DNA from: an uncultured Eubacteriales bacterium
GTDB taxonomy: Bacteria; Bacillota_A; Clostridia; Oscillospirales; Oscillospiraceae
Assembly (NCBI GenBank): GCA_900319835.1
Contig: ONPY01000008.1
Location: forward strand, 4,906-68,905
DNA: 64,000 nucleotides
Reading direction: 5' to 3'
The number at the start of each line of letters is the position of its first letter. Position 1 is the stretch's first letter. Made by a program: the position numbers and the translations under genes. The notes under the pieces are model-generated. The model saw nothing but the letters and a program-made list of their open reading frames with translations, had not been told where the DNA came from and did not search any database. Positions 9,392-18,662 of the stretch are shown here, one piece after another.

Positions 9392-9832
9392 ATGAAAGCA
9401 AGCAATTACATAAAAGTCGAGTTTCCCAGCCACAGCAGCAACGAGGGCTTTGCCCGCTCGGCGGTCTCGGCCTTCGCCTCCCAGCTTGACCCGACCCTGG
9501 AGGAGCTGGGCGATCTGCGTACGGCGGTGTCAGAGGCGGTCACCAACGCCATCGTCCACGCTTACCCGGACTCCATCGGGCGCATTTTGCTGCGCCTGCG
9601 CATCCCGGAGGAGAACACCCTGGAGATCACCGTACGGGACTGGGGCCGTGGCATCGAGGACGTGGAAAAGGCCATGCGGCCCCTCTATACTACTGGCGGG
9701 GAGGAGCGCAGCGGTATGGGCTTTACCATCATGTCGAGTTTTATGGACAAGCTGCGGGTGCGCTCCCAGCCGGGAAAGGGCACCAGTGTCATCATGCGCA
9801 AAAAGATCAGTCCCCGCCCCATTTCCAGATGA
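9392..9832 (+). CDS. spoIIAB: Anti-sigma F factor, serine kinase
   Basis: A 146-residue GHKL-type kinase that holds sigma F inactive and phosphorylates SpoIIAA. The N-box EAVTNAIVHAYP (~residue 49) and the ATP-lid glycine motifs (RDWGRGIED and ERSGMGFTIM) are present, so it should be active. It follows spoIIAA by 10 bases with AAGGAGG ahead of the ATG and overlaps sigF by 4 bases (ATGA), indicating translational coupling. Confidence 0.94.
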   Translation: MKASNYIKVEFPSHSSNEGFARSAVSAFASQLDPTLEELGDLRTAVSEAVTNAIVHAYPDSIGRILLRLRIPEENTLEITVRDWGRGIEDVEKAMRPLYTTGGEERSGMGFTIMSSFMDKLRVRSQPGKGTSVIMRKKISPRPISR

Positions 9833-10536
9833 GCGCGGAGATGACCGCGCTGCTCCGCCGTGCCAGGGAGGGCGACCGCGAGGCGGCGGAGCGGCTCGTG
9901 ACGGAGAACGCCGGGCTCATCTGGAGCGTGGCCCGGCGCTTCTTCGGCCGGGGCACTGACCCGGAGGATCTGTACCAGTTGGGCTGTGTGGGCTTCCTCA
10001 AGGCCATCGAGGGCTTTGACGAGAGCTTTGGCACCCAGTTTTCCACCTACGCGGTGCCGAAAATCTCCGGGGAGATCCGGCGCTTCCTGCGGGACGACGG
10101 GGCGGTAAAGGTCAGCCGAGGCGTCAAGGAGCAGGCGGCAAGGATTAAAAAAGCCCGGCTTTTGCTGGAGCAGCAATTTGGACGCGAACCGCGCCTGTCG
10201 GAGCTTGCGGAGGAGACGGGGCTGAGCGCGGAGGACATTGCCTTTGCCGAGACCGCCACCGGCCCAGCCGACAGCATCCATCGGGAGAGTGGGGAGGACG
10301 GCTTTACCCTGGAACTGGTGCTGGGAGACTACGGCGCGGAGGAGCGCATGGTGGAGCAGGTGGCCCTGCGCGCCGCGGTGGAGCAACTGCCGGAAAGGGA
10401 GCGGCAGGTAATCGCCCTGCGATATTTCCACGGTCTGACGCAGCAGAGCTGCGCCAAGGTGCTGGGAGTTTCCCAAGTGCAGATTTCCCGCCTGGAGCGC
10501 CGGGCGGTGGAACAGCTGCGAAAAAAACTGCAATGA
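9829..10536 (+). CDS. sigF: Sporulation sigma factor sigma-F
   Basis: A 235-residue sigma-70-family factor with region 2 (DLYQLGCVGFLKAIEGFD), region 3 and region 4 (LPERERQVIALRYFHGLTQQ, with SQVQISRLERRA as the recognition helix). It directs the first forespore transcription programme in sporulating Firmicutes. Its position as third gene of the spoIIA operon, with a 4-base overlap with spoIIAB, distinguishes it from sigma B/G. A terminator follows at once. Confidence 0.94.
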   Translation: MSAEMTALLRRAREGDREAAERLVTENAGLIWSVARRFFGRGTDPEDLYQLGCVGFLKAIEGFDESFGTQFSTYAVPKISGEIRRFLRDDGAVKVSRGVKEQAARIKKARLLLEQQFGREPRLSELAEETGLSAEDIAFAETATGPADSIHRESGEDGFTLELVLGDYGAEERMVEQVALRAAVEQLPERERQVIALRYFHGLTQQSCAKVLGVSQVQISRLERRAVEQLRKKLQ

Positions 10537-10567
10537 AAAAGGAGCGTTGTGTACGCTCCTTTTTTGG
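10536..10567 (+). terminator. Terminator of the spoIIA operon
   Basis: AAAAAGGAGCGT pairs with ACGCTCCTTTTTT around TGT; it begins at the sigF stop codon. Confidence 0.85.
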
Positions 10568-10568
10568 T

Positions 10569-11963
10569 TCAGAAATTGAAATAGAGAAACGAGTGGAAGG
10601 AGGCTCCGATCATAAAAACGATGCACAGGGTGAGCAGACCCAGATAGAAGCCGCTTTCCAGCTGCGCAGTGGGGACGGAGTCTTTTGTGAAGCGCAGCTT
10701 TCCCGCAATCGGGAAGGACAGCAGCAGCCCAAGCGGAACGGCGGGGAGCTTGGAGATCAGCGCGGCGTCCCGCAGCAGCAGACCATGCCAGTCGGTGCGG
10801 GTAAAGATGAACATGCCGCGCAACACCCGCGAGAGAGCGGAGAGATCCGGCAGCGAAAAGATCACCATGCCCAAAAGCACGAGCACAAAGGTCAGCATGC
10901 CCTGCACCAAAGCGGGCAGACGGTCACGCCGGCGAAGGACAAGCTTTTCCAGCAGCAGAAGCACTCCGTTGTACAGGCCCCACAGCACATAGTTCCAGGA
11001 GGCGCCGTGCCAGAGCCCCGTCAGAGCCCATACGATCAGAATGTTCAGCAGATAGCGTGCCCGGGTGACCCGGTTGCCGCCCAGTGGGATGTACACATAG
11101 TCCCGAAACCAGAAGGAGAGGGTCATGTGCCAGCGCCGCCAGAACTCGGAAACGGAGCGGGAAGCATAGGGATAGCGGAAGTTCCCCGGCAGGTGAAATC
11201 CAAAGATCAGCCCGAGGCCGATTGCCATGTCGCTGTAGCCGGAAAAGTCAAAGTAGATCTGCAGCGTGTAGCAGAGCCCCGCCAGCCACAGCGCGCCGGT
11301 GCCGGAGAGCTCGGGCGCTGCATAAATCGCGCCCACCAGAGCGGCCAGACTGTCGGCCAGCAGCACCTTCTTGGCAAGACCGCGCACGAAACGCTTCGCC
11401 CCGGCGAGGGCGTTGTCCCAGCTGTGCTGCCGGACAGAGAGCTCCTCGCCCTCGATCTGCCCATAGCGCACAATGGGTCCCTGCATCAGCTGGGGGAAGA
11501 AGCAGACAAAGAGCAGAAAGCGGAAAAAGCTCTTCTCGGGAGTAATGGTCCCACGCTTGAGATCGATCACATAGCCTAAAAGCTGGAAGGTGGTAAAGCT
11601 GATGGCGGCGGGCAGGGCGAGACGCCGGAGGGAAAAGCCGATTCCCGTCAGAGCTGAGAGAGTGTCTGCAAAGAAGTTGAGATACTTGAAGAGAAAGAGC
11701 GAGCCGATGAGCAGAGCAAGGGCGGCGGCAAAGCAGAAGCGCCGCAGCCGTTCCGAACCCTCCGCGATGCCGAGGCCGCAGAGCCAGACCAGCAGCACCG
11801 CCCCCGCCAAGAGCGGCAGGGAGCGGGGGTCGACCCAGGCATAAAACACCAGCGAGGCCGCCACCAGCACGCCGCCGCGCCACCGGGCATCGGGCAGCAA
11901 AAAGTACAGCAGCACGGTCACCGGCAAAAAGGCATATAAAAATGTCAGGCTGGAAAAGAGCAT
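10569..11963 (-). CDS. MBOAT-family O-acyltransferase (AlgI/DltB-like)
   Basis: A 464-residue polytopic membrane protein that should carry acyl groups across or at the membrane for O-acetylation of an exported polysaccharide. MBOAT landmarks are present: RRWHMTLSFWFRDYVYIPLGG (~residue 290) and the catalytic-histidine region GLWHGASWNYVLWG (~residue 325). It lies 21 bases downstream of the DHHW/AlgX-like gene, the usual partner that performs transfer outside the membrane. The substrate glycan is unknown: no alginate or Dlt genes are in the window. Confidence 0.88.
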   Translation of the reverse strand: MLFSSLTFLYAFLPVTVLLYFLLPDARWRGGVLVAASLVFYAWVDPRSLPLLAGAVLLVWLCGLGIAEGSERLRRFCFAAALALLIGSLFLFKYLNFFADTLSALTGIGFSLRRLALPAAISFTTFQLLGYVIDLKRGTITPEKSFFRFLLFVCFFPQLMQGPIVRYGQIEGEELSVRQHSWDNALAGAKRFVRGLAKKVLLADSLAALVGAIYAAPELSGTGALWLAGLCYTLQIYFDFSGYSDMAIGLGLIFGFHLPGNFRYPYASRSVSEFWRRWHMTLSFWFRDYVYIPLGGNRVTRARYLLNILIVWALTGLWHGASWNYVLWGLYNGVLLLLEKLVLRRRDRLPALVQGMLTFVLVLLGMVIFSLPDLSALSRVLRGMFIFTRTDWHGLLLRDAALISKLPAVPLGLLLSFPIAGKLRFTKDSVPTAQLESGFYLGLLTLCIVFMIGASFHSFLYFNF

Positions 11964-11984
11964 ACCGACACCTCAGTGGGAAAA

Positions 11985-13127
11985 TCAGGAGAGCAGGAGC
12001 GTGGAGGAATAAAAGTCGACTCCGCCGATGAGGAGCACCACGTCCACATCGTGCTCCGCGACAAAGGAGGGCAGGTCAAAGATCTTGCCCGTATCATGGT
12101 GATAGGCCCGCAGATCCACGCTCCAGGTTTTCCCGAAGCCGGAGGCCAGAGCCTTCAAAATGGCGTTGTCGTAGGAGTCGCCGAGGATCAGGGCGGTGCG
12201 CCCCTCGCCTCCGGCATCGAGCAAGATTTCGCCGCCGTCGCCGCCGAAGACGGTGCCGTAGGAGAAGCCGGGCAATTCGCCGTTTATAAACTGCTGCTGC
12301 ATGCCGTAATCCTCAAAGACATTGCCGCAGGAGCTGACGGCGATGGGGGCGTACCGGTAGAGCACCACGGAGAAATCCTCCGGCGCGACACCCTCGATGC
12401 CCGCGGCCCGCGTGCCGAGATAGTGGCCGTGGTCGGTATAAATGCCGTCGGTTTCAAGCGGCTTAAGCTCCAGCATCTGACACAGTTGCAGGTAGGCCCG
12501 GTAGGCGCCGACGGCGTTCCAGTGGTGATCGGTGCCGAGAAAGTCCCGGCGATAGTCGTCAAAGCTCTCGATATTGAGCTTGCCCACGCGCTCCTTCGGC
12601 AGGGCGAGACCGTCCGTGAGATATGCATAGATCCCGCTTTTTTCACCGGTCTGCAAATCGATGTCCCGGTCGGTTTCAATGTAATAGAGATAGAGCTCCG
12701 TTTCCGGCAGGGCAACACTCCAGGCGTTGATCAGCTCCCGCGCGGTGTCCAGCAGCTCCGCCCGATCCTGCGGCGTTTCGGGCCGCAGCACCAGCATGTC
12801 CCGAAAAAAACAGATCTTTCGATAGCCCACATAGCGCCCTGCGGCGGCGAGCTTCTGTGCGATGGGCAGAGAGAGCTTCGCGTCCAGGATGTTGTAGAGC
12901 TTCTTCATTTTGACGGCGGCGGGGGCCTGGTCGGCCAGGGCATCCTCCACGGACGCCTGGAAGCTGCCGTCCAGCAGCGCGGCGCCTGTCAGCGCGCCGA
13001 TACGGTTTGCCGGGCGGTTTTCGTAGTAGATCTCCGTGACGGGATGCAGGAGGGTGCGCACAAGGCCCGCCGCAAGCAGAACAAAAGCAAGACAGAGCGC
13101 CGCAATGCGCAGCGTCCGGGTCTTCAT
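11985..13127 (-). CDS. DHHW-family (AlgX/AlgJ-like) acyl-transfer partner
   Basis: A 380-residue protein with one N-terminal membrane/signal helix and a large extracytoplasmic SGNH-like domain. The name-giving TDHHWNAVGAYRAY motif is near residue 195, and a GDSYDNA motif (nucleophile-type GDS) near residue 315. In AlgX/AlgJ-type proteins such residues handle the acetyl group delivered by the MBOAT protein. The start at 13127 has AAAGGAGG upstream. First gene of a two-gene operon with the MBOAT gene. Confidence 0.8.
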   Translation of the reverse strand: MKTRTLRIAALCLAFVLLAAGLVRTLLHPVTEIYYENRPANRIGALTGAALLDGSFQASVEDALADQAPAAVKMKKLYNILDAKLSLPIAQKLAAAGRYVGYRKICFFRDMLVLRPETPQDRAELLDTARELINAWSVALPETELYLYYIETDRDIDLQTGEKSGIYAYLTDGLALPKERVGKLNIESFDDYRRDFLGTDHHWNAVGAYRAYLQLCQMLELKPLETDGIYTDHGHYLGTRAAGIEGVAPEDFSVVLYRYAPIAVSSCGNVFEDYGMQQQFINGELPGFSYGTVFGGDGGEILLDAGGEGRTALILGDSYDNAILKALASGFGKTWSVDLRAYHHDTGKIFDLPSFVAEHDVDVVLLIGGVDFYSSTLLLS

Positions 13128-13197
13128 AGACACGCCTCCTTTCAGTAGTTATTCGGATTATACCACAACAGGGGACCGCTTGAAAAGCATAAGCGCA

Positions 13198-13225
13198 AAC
13201 TCCTCCGCCAGGCGGAGGAGTTTGG
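13198..13225 (-). terminator. Terminator of the GH25 gene
   Basis: AAACTCCTCCGCC pairs with GGCGGAGGAGTTT, directly after the lysozyme-type gene on the minus strand. Confidence 0.8.
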
Positions 13226-13226
13226 A

Positions 13227-14432
13227 TTAGAAGATCATGTTCATATCGGCAACGCCGCGGATACCGTTGACGCTGCCGCTGGCGGTAAACTGCCACATGT
13301 CGTAGGGCCGGACAAAGCTGGGGAGCTTGCTGTCCCTCGTATAGCTGGCAAGCCAGGTGGTGTAAGGCCCGTAGACCGCGTAGGGGATGTGGTTGTTCAG
13401 AAAGTTCAAATTGGAGTACAGCCCCGGGGTGTAACCAGCGGCGCGGATGGTCTCACAGAAGGCGGGGATCACCTGCGCGCGTACCGCCTTGCCCAGGTAG
13501 TCGTGGCGGCCGGGCGGGATGTCCTCGGAAAGCTCGGTGTCAAAATAGACGGGATAATCGAGCTTCGTCCCGGCCAGCAGGCCGACCACGAAACTCGCCT
13601 CCTCCCGCGCTTCGGCGGGGTTCATGGCGGAGGAGTAAAAGTATACGCCGAGCTTCATCCCCGCGGCCCTGGCCGCCTTGATGTACTGCTCGAAGCGCTT
13701 GTCCTCCCACAGCAGGCCCGTGCCGTAGCCCCGGTAGCCCACCCGGAGAATGGCGTAATCCACGCCCTGGGCCTTGACGGCATTCCAGTTGATGCCCTGG
13801 TTGTGATAGGACACGTCGATGCCGAGCTGAGAGGACTTGACCCCGTTCTGGTCAAAGTAAAAGAGCTTTCCGTCAATCAGGTGCATGCCGCGCAGGACCT
13901 GATTTCGGGAATTGACATAGTAGAGCTTGCCGTCGGACTCCCGCCAGCCAGCGTCGTACAGGGGCAGCGACGGCGTCGCTTCCGGCTGCGGCAGCACCTG
14001 GATGGGGGCGGGCGCAGCGGTGTAGGCGGCCCCGGAGCGCAGACGCACGGTGTAGAGCCCCGGTTCCAGGCCGCTGAGATAAAGACTGCCGTCCTCCTGA
14101 GCGTTGTAGTTGAAGGCACTGCCGTCGGGATAAACGATTTCAAAGCCGAAGCCCTTGCCGGGCACCGAGGCGCCATTCTCGTCGCGCAGCAGGGCATAGA
14201 GGTCGCCGCCGGAGGAAAAGGCATCCAGACGCAGATTCACGGGAGCGGGCGTCTCAGAAAGCTCCGGCGTGGGGGCCGGGGTGAGCAGCGCCGCCTGCTT
14301 CGGCTGAGAGGACAGCTTCGGCAGCAGCGCGATCAGCGCGACCGCCAGCACAAGACAGGGCAGCGCCAGCAGCAGGATGCTGGCGGTGTGCCGCTTTGGC
14401 GCGGAGCTGTGTTCTTGTTTCTTCGTGCTCAT
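13227..14432 (-). CDS. Exported GH25-family lysozyme-like hydrolase
   Basis: A 401-residue protein with a short cytoplasmic tail, an N-terminal membrane anchor (~residues 17-37), a Pro/Thr-rich linker, a carboxypeptidase-regulatory-like beta domain (~60-140), a short choline-binding-like repeat (GWRESDGKLYYVNS) and a C-terminal GH25 domain. The GH25 domain starts at GIDVSYHNQGINW and keeps the DxE pair in YPVYFDTE. GH25 enzymes cut the muramic acid-N-acetylglucosamine linkage of peptidoglycan, so wall remodelling outside the membrane is expected. It is transcribed alone from a strong promoter. Confidence 0.88.
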   Translation of the reverse strand: MSTKKQEHSSAPKRHTASILLLALPCLVLAVALIALLPKLSSQPKQAALLTPAPTPELSETPAPVNLRLDAFSSGGDLYALLRDENGASVPGKGFGFEIVYPDGSAFNYNAQEDGSLYLSGLEPGLYTVRLRSGAAYTAAPAPIQVLPQPEATPSLPLYDAGWRESDGKLYYVNSRNQVLRGMHLIDGKLFYFDQNGVKSSQLGIDVSYHNQGINWNAVKAQGVDYAILRVGYRGYGTGLLWEDKRFEQYIKAARAAGMKLGVYFYSSAMNPAEAREEASFVVGLLAGTKLDYPVYFDTELSEDIPPGRHDYLGKAVRAQVIPAFCETIRAAGYTPGLYSNLNFLNNHIPYAVYGPYTTWLASYTRDSKLPSFVRPYDMWQFTASGSVNGIRGVADMNMIF

Positions 14433-14482
14433 AAGGTGTCTGTCCCCAGTCTGCCGATTTCCGAAAGGCTCAATATGTTTAC

Positions 14483-14511
14483 ATAATAATTGGCGAGAGA
14501 AGAAAAGTCAA
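14483..14511 (-). promoter_or_regulatory. Sigma-A promoter of the GH25 gene
   Basis: TTGACT (14511-14506) and TATTAT (14488-14483) on the minus strand are 17 bases apart. Confidence 0.7.
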
Positions 14512-14549
14512 TCGGGGATTTTCGCACCCCTTAATTTTTCTTAGCCTGC

Positions 14550-14578
14550 TTGTCCGGGGCAGGGGAATGTGATACAAT
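14550..14578 (+). promoter_or_regulatory. Promoter of pcrA, giving a near-leaderless start
   Basis: TTGTCC (14550-14555) and TACAAT (14573-14578) are 17 bases apart, with a TGTGA extended -10. Transcription would begin around 14585, one base before the first in-frame ATG of pcrA, and no ribosome-binding site is visible. Confidence 0.6.
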
Positions 14579-14585
14579 TATCCTT

Positions 14586-16979
14586 ATGATGAATGCTTTT
14601 GAACAACAGTATAAACAGGCGTGCCGGGAGCTGATCCTGCGCGATTTTCAGTCCCTCAATCCCATGCAGCAGGAGGCTGTGCTGGCAACGGAGGGGCCTC
14701 TGCTGATCCTGGCGGGGGCGGGCAGCGGCAAGACCACTGTGCTCATCAACCGGATCGCCAAGCTCCTGCGCTACGGCAAGGCGGGGGACACGGACTTTGT
14801 ACCCGCTGAGGCGGACGAAAAAACGCTTGCTCTGCTGAAGGCGGGCGGGGAAGAGGCCAGACGCCTCGCCGCGTTGGATCCGGTGGCTCCGTGGCGTATC
14901 CTCGCGATCACCTTTACCAACAAGGCGGCGGGGGAGCTCAAGGAGAGGCTCGGCCTGATGCTGGGGGAGCAGGCGGACGACATCTGGGCCTGCACCTTCC
15001 ACTCGGCCTGCGTGCGCATCCTGCGCCGTGACGCGGAGCGCCTGGGCTACACCGGCGGCTTTACCATCTACGATACCTCGGACAGTCTCAGCCTGATGAA
15101 GCACATCTTGAAGGACATGGAGCTGGACGAGAAGACCTATGTCCCCCGGGCGATCCTTGCGGAGATCAGCCGCGCAAAGGACGAGGGGGTCTCCGCCTCC
15201 GAATATCGGCAGCGTGCCGACGCCTCCGGCGATCTCAGACGGCGAAAGACCGCCCAGGTGTACGAGGAGTATGCCCGTCGGAGCTTTGCTGCCAACGCCA
15301 TGGACTTTGACGATCTGATTTACAACACCGTCAAGCTCCTGGAAGAGCACGACGACGTGCTGGAGCACTGGCAGCGGATGTTTCAGTATGTACTGATTGA
15401 CGAGTACCAGGATACGAACCGTTTGCAGTACCGGCTTTCCTCGCTCCTTGCGGGCGGCTGGGGCAACATCTGTGTGGTGGGCGACGATGACCAGAGCATT
15501 TACAAGTTCCGCGGTGCCACCATTGAGAACATCCTGGACTTTGAGAGCCAGTACAAGGGCTGCCGGGTCATCCGCCTGGAGCAGAACTACCGCAGCACCG
15601 GCCACATCCTGGACGCGGCCAACGCCGTGATTGCCAACAACAGCCAGCGCAAGGGCAAGAACCTCTGGACCAACAAGGACGGGGGTGAGATGCTGACCCA
15701 CTATTTTGCCGACAACGAGCGGGACGAGGCGGAGTTTGTGGCCTCGACCATCCTCTCCGATTACGGCAGGGGCGCCAACTGGCGGGACCACGCGGTACTC
15801 TACCGCATGAACGCCCAGTCCAACCAGTTTGAGTACGCCTTCAAGCGCAGCGGCATCCCGTACCGCATCATCGGCGGCACCCGCTTCTTCGATCGGGCGG
15901 AGGTCAAGGATGTGCTGGCGTACTTGAGCGTGATCTCCTCCCCCAACGACGACCTGCGCCTGACGCGCATCATCAACAGCCCACCGCGTGGCATCGGCGC
16001 CCGCACGGTGGAGCAGGTGGGAGAACTGGCAAGGGAGCAGAGCTGCTCCATGTTTGAGATCCTCGAGAAGGCGGAGGAATACCCCGCCCTGCAGCGCGCT
16101 GGCATGAAGCTCAGGCTCTTTGCCAATCTCATCAAGGAGCTGCGGGAGCTTGCCCGAAAGGGCACGCCGGATGAGCTGCTGGACGCCCTGCTTGACAAGA
16201 CCGGCTACGTGCGGGTACTGGAGGAGAAGAACACCACAGAGGACACCGCCCGGGCCGAGAACGTGCGCGAGGTCAAGACCAGCATCCTCACTTACATGAA
16301 GGAATCCGGCGACAACACGCTGGAAGGGTATCTGGCAAACGTCGCCCTCTACACCGATATGGACAACTACGACCCGGAGGCGGACGCAGTGATCCTCATG
16401 ACCATCCACAGCGCCAAGGGCCTGGAGTTTCCCACCGTGTTTCTGGTGGGCATGGAGGAAACCATCTTCCCGGGCCTTCGCGCCATCGGGGAGCCGGACG
16501 AGATGGAGGAGGAGCGCAGGCTCTGCTATGTGGCCATCACCAGGGCCAAGGAGCGGCTCTATCTCACCTCCGCCCACAACCGCATGATCTTCGGCCGCAC
16601 GACAGCCAACCGGGTCTCCCGCTTCGTCTTTGAGATCCCGGAGGAACATATCCGCAAATCCATCCCCAGAAATTACGGCTTTCAGGAGCGGACGCGGGAG
16701 GAGGGCCTCTTCGCCTCACGGCCCAATCGTGAGCATGCCGCACCCCGGTCTGTGCCGCTTGCCAAGCCCGCCTTTGCAGCCCCAGGCGCGGAGAAGAAAA
16801 AGGAGAGCGGCAGCTTTGCCGTGGGGGACAAGGTGCAGCACAAGGCCTTCGGCCGCGGCGAGATCGTCAAAATGACCCCAATGGGCGGGGACTTTCTGGT
16901 GGAGATCCGCTTTGAGGGCGCGCCCAATCCCAAGAAGCTGATGCTCCGCGCCGCGGCGCAGCACATGGAGAAGGTATGA
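14586..16979 (+). CDS. pcrA: ATP-dependent DNA helicase PcrA/UvrD
   Basis: A 797-residue superfamily 1A 3'-5' helicase for excision repair and clearing of stalled forks. Motifs in order: Q-motif/Walker A GAGSGKTT (~residue 45), motif II LIDEYQDTN (~270), motif III GDDDQSIYKFRGA, motif IV QNYRST (~335), motif V TIHSAKGLEF (~605) and motif VI VAITRAKERL (~650). The C-terminus (VGDKVQHKAFGRGEIVKM) is the PcrA/UvrD Tudor-like RNA polymerase-interacting domain. The start is set at 14586 (ATG ATG); an in-frame ATG at 14550 would overlap the promoter. It overlaps the next gene by 4 bases. Confidence 0.95.
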   Translation: MMNAFEQQYKQACRELILRDFQSLNPMQQEAVLATEGPLLILAGAGSGKTTVLINRIAKLLRYGKAGDTDFVPAEADEKTLALLKAGGEEARRLAALDPVAPWRILAITFTNKAAGELKERLGLMLGEQADDIWACTFHSACVRILRRDAERLGYTGGFTIYDTSDSLSLMKHILKDMELDEKTYVPRAILAEISRAKDEGVSASEYRQRADASGDLRRRKTAQVYEEYARRSFAANAMDFDDLIYNTVKLLEEHDDVLEHWQRMFQYVLIDEYQDTNRLQYRLSSLLAGGWGNICVVGDDDQSIYKFRGATIENILDFESQYKGCRVIRLEQNYRSTGHILDAANAVIANNSQRKGKNLWTNKDGGEMLTHYFADNERDEAEFVASTILSDYGRGANWRDHAVLYRMNAQSNQFEYAFKRSGIPYRIIGGTRFFDRAEVKDVLAYLSVISSPNDDLRLTRIINSPPRGIGARTVEQVGELAREQSCSMFEILEKAEEYPALQRAGMKLRLFANLIKELRELARKGTPDELLDALLDKTGYVRVLEEKNTTEDTARAENVREVKTSILTYMKESGDNTLEGYLANVALYTDMDNYDPEADAVILMTIHSAKGLEFPTVFLVGMEETIFPGLRAIGEPDEMEEERRLCYVAITRAKERLYLTSAHNRMIFGRTTANRVSRFVFEIPEEHIRKSIPRNYGFQERTREEGLFASRPNREHAAPRSVPLAKPAFAAPGAEKKKESGSFAVGDKVQHKAFGRGEIVKMTPMGGDFLVEIRFEGAPNPKKLMLRAAAQHMEKV

Positions 16980-17854
16980 AAAAGAACCTGCCACTTCTGG
17001 GCAGACTTGCCCTGCTGTCCACAGCGCTTATCTGGGGTACCTCCTTTGTGGTGCTGAAAAACGCGCTGAGCGACATCGGCCCGCTCTGGGTGCTGGCAAT
17101 CCGCTTTACCGTGGCGTCAGCACTGATGCTTGCGCTGGTGCGCGGAAGGCTGCGGGGCGTGTCCCGCCGCTGTATCATCGGCAGCGTGCTGATGGGCGTT
17201 TCCCTGGCCTTGGCCTATATCATCCAGACCTACGGCCTGTATTACACCACGCCGGGCAAAAACGCTTTTCTCACCGCCACCTACTGTGTGCTGACGCCCT
17301 TTCTGGCCTGGCTCTTTTACCGGCGCAGGCCGGGGATCACCAATGTCCTGGCTGCCGTCCTTTGTGTCAGCGGGATCGGTCTTGTGTCTCTGAGCTCGGG
17401 CTTTGGGGAGATCAACCGGGGCGATGTGCTGACGCTGTTCAGCGGAATTTTCTACTCGCTGCAGATCATCCTCATGGAGCAGTACGTCGACAGCGGCGAG
17501 GCTGCCGCCATCTCCGCCGTACAGTTTCTGACGGCGGCGGTGATCTGCTGGGCGGGGGCATTGCTGTTTGAAAAGCCGCCCGTGGACGTCCCGGCCGCGG
17601 CCTGGGGCAGCATCGCCTATCTCTCCGTCATGTGTACCGGCGTCTGCTTTTTCCTGCAGGCATGGGGAATGCGCTATACGCCCTCCTCCAGCGCGGCCAT
17701 GATCATGACGCTGGAGGCTGTTTTCGGCGCTCTGGTGTCCATTCTGTTCTTCCATGAGGTGGTAACCGCGCGGGTCGCGCTGGGCTTCGGCCTGATCTTC
17801 ACCGCCGTCGTGGTCAGCGAGCTGCGCCCCTTCCGGGGCCGGAAGCTCGCATGA
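16976..17854 (+). CDS. EamA-domain (DMT superfamily) transporter
   Basis: A 292-residue membrane protein of about ten helices made of two EamA repeats. The first begins LLSTALIWGTSFVVLKNAL, and the second ends in an aromatic-poor helix followed by a short Arg/Lys tail. DMT carriers export amino acids, metabolites or sugars; the substrate is not predictable. Its ATG overlaps the pcrA stop (ATGA), so it is co-translated with pcrA, although no functional link is known. Confidence 0.85.
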   Translation: MKKNLPLLGRLALLSTALIWGTSFVVLKNALSDIGPLWVLAIRFTVASALMLALVRGRLRGVSRRCIIGSVLMGVSLALAYIIQTYGLYYTTPGKNAFLTATYCVLTPFLAWLFYRRRPGITNVLAAVLCVSGIGLVSLSSGFGEINRGDVLTLFSGIFYSLQIILMEQYVDSGEAAAISAVQFLTAAVICWAGALLFEKPPVDVPAAAWGSIAYLSVMCTGVCFFLQAWGMRYTPSSSAAMIMTLEAVFGALVSILFFHEVVTARVALGFGLIFTAVVVSELRPFRGRKLA

Positions 17855-17870
17855 AAGGAGGCTATTGCCT

Positions 17871-18125
17871 GTGCGTGAAATTCAATGCAAACGGGTCTAC
17901 CGCCATTTCAAGGGGGACTGCTACCTGGTGGAGGATGTGGCCCGCCACTCCGAGACCGGGGAGGAGTATGTGGTCTACCGCAAGCTCTACGGGGACGGCT
18001 CCCTCTGGGTCCGGCCGAAGGACATGTTCCTCGGCGAGGTGGATCATGAAAAATATCCCGACTGTGAGCAGAAATACCGCTTTGAACTGCTGGACATCCC
18101 GAGTAAAGCCGGGCATTCAAACTGA
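17871..18125 (+). CDS. DUF1653-like small protein
   Basis: An 84-residue soluble protein starting REIQCKRVYRHFKGDCYLVED. The YRHFKG-x-x-Y and ETGEEYVVYRxLYGDGxLWVRP pattern is that of DUF1653, a small beta-barrel domain of unknown function often found near translation or housekeeping genes. GTG at 17871 is preferred because AAAGGAGG lies 9 bases upstream; TTG at 17865 is too close to that site. Part of the run pcrA-EamA-DUF1653-CYTH. Confidence 0.75.
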   Translation: MREIQCKRVYRHFKGDCYLVEDVARHSETGEEYVVYRKLYGDGSLWVRPKDMFLGEVDHEKYPDCEQKYRFELLDIPSKAGHSN

Positions 18126-18137
18126 GGAGGTGAGCGC

Positions 18138-18641
18138 GTGAACATCGGCGGATATGAGATCGAGCGGAAATTCCTCGTCGCCATGCCCGAGCCCGAGGTG
18201 ATCGAACGGGGTGAGATGTCCCATATCACCCAGACCTATCTTGTCGGAGAGCCCGGCACCACAGAGCGGGTGCGCTGCCGCGCCTGGAGAGATCATGCGG
18301 AGTACACCCACACGATCAAACGAAAACTGAGCAATATGCGCCGGCTGGAGGACGAACACCAGATCGGCGAGGAAACATACAGGCAGCTTCTCCTGCGGGC
18401 TGATCCCGGCTGCCGCGTGATGGAAAAGGACCGCTGTGTGCTGAAGATTGACGGCCTTACGTGGGAGTTGGACGTCTTTCCGTTCTGGGAGGACCGGGCC
18501 CTGCTGGAGCTGGAGCTGACGGGGGAGGAGCAGCGCTTTACCCTGCCGGACTGCTTTCATCTGATCCGGGAGGTCACGGACGACCCCCGATACACCAACG
18601 CCGCGCTCTCAAGAGAGATCGTGACGGAGACACTGCCCTGA
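18138..18641 (+). CDS. CYTH-domain protein (triphosphate tunnel metalloenzyme type)
   Basis: A 167-residue protein with the CYTH signature ExExK at its start (YEIERKFLV, residues 5-13) followed by alternating strands rich in Arg/Glu (TERVRCRAW, YTHTIKRKL), as in tunnel enzymes that bind triphosphates with Mg2+. Bacterial members hydrolyse tripolyphosphate, thiamine triphosphate or similar; the exact substrate is unknown. Start is GTG with GAGGAGG upstream. Confidence 0.85.
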   Translation: MNIGGYEIERKFLVAMPEPEVIERGEMSHITQTYLVGEPGTTERVRCRAWRDHAEYTHTIKRKLSNMRRLEDEHQIGEETYRQLLLRADPGCRVMEKDRCVLKIDGLTWELDVFPFWEDRALLELELTGEEQRFTLPDCFHLIREVTDDPRYTNAALSREIVTETLP

Positions 18642-18662
18642 GCAATGGAAAGGAGCAAGAAC

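Noticed and set aside
14541..16649. Long minus-strand ORF opposite pcrA
   Set aside because: Same kind of antisense shadow; pcrA motifs on the plus strand are unambiguous.
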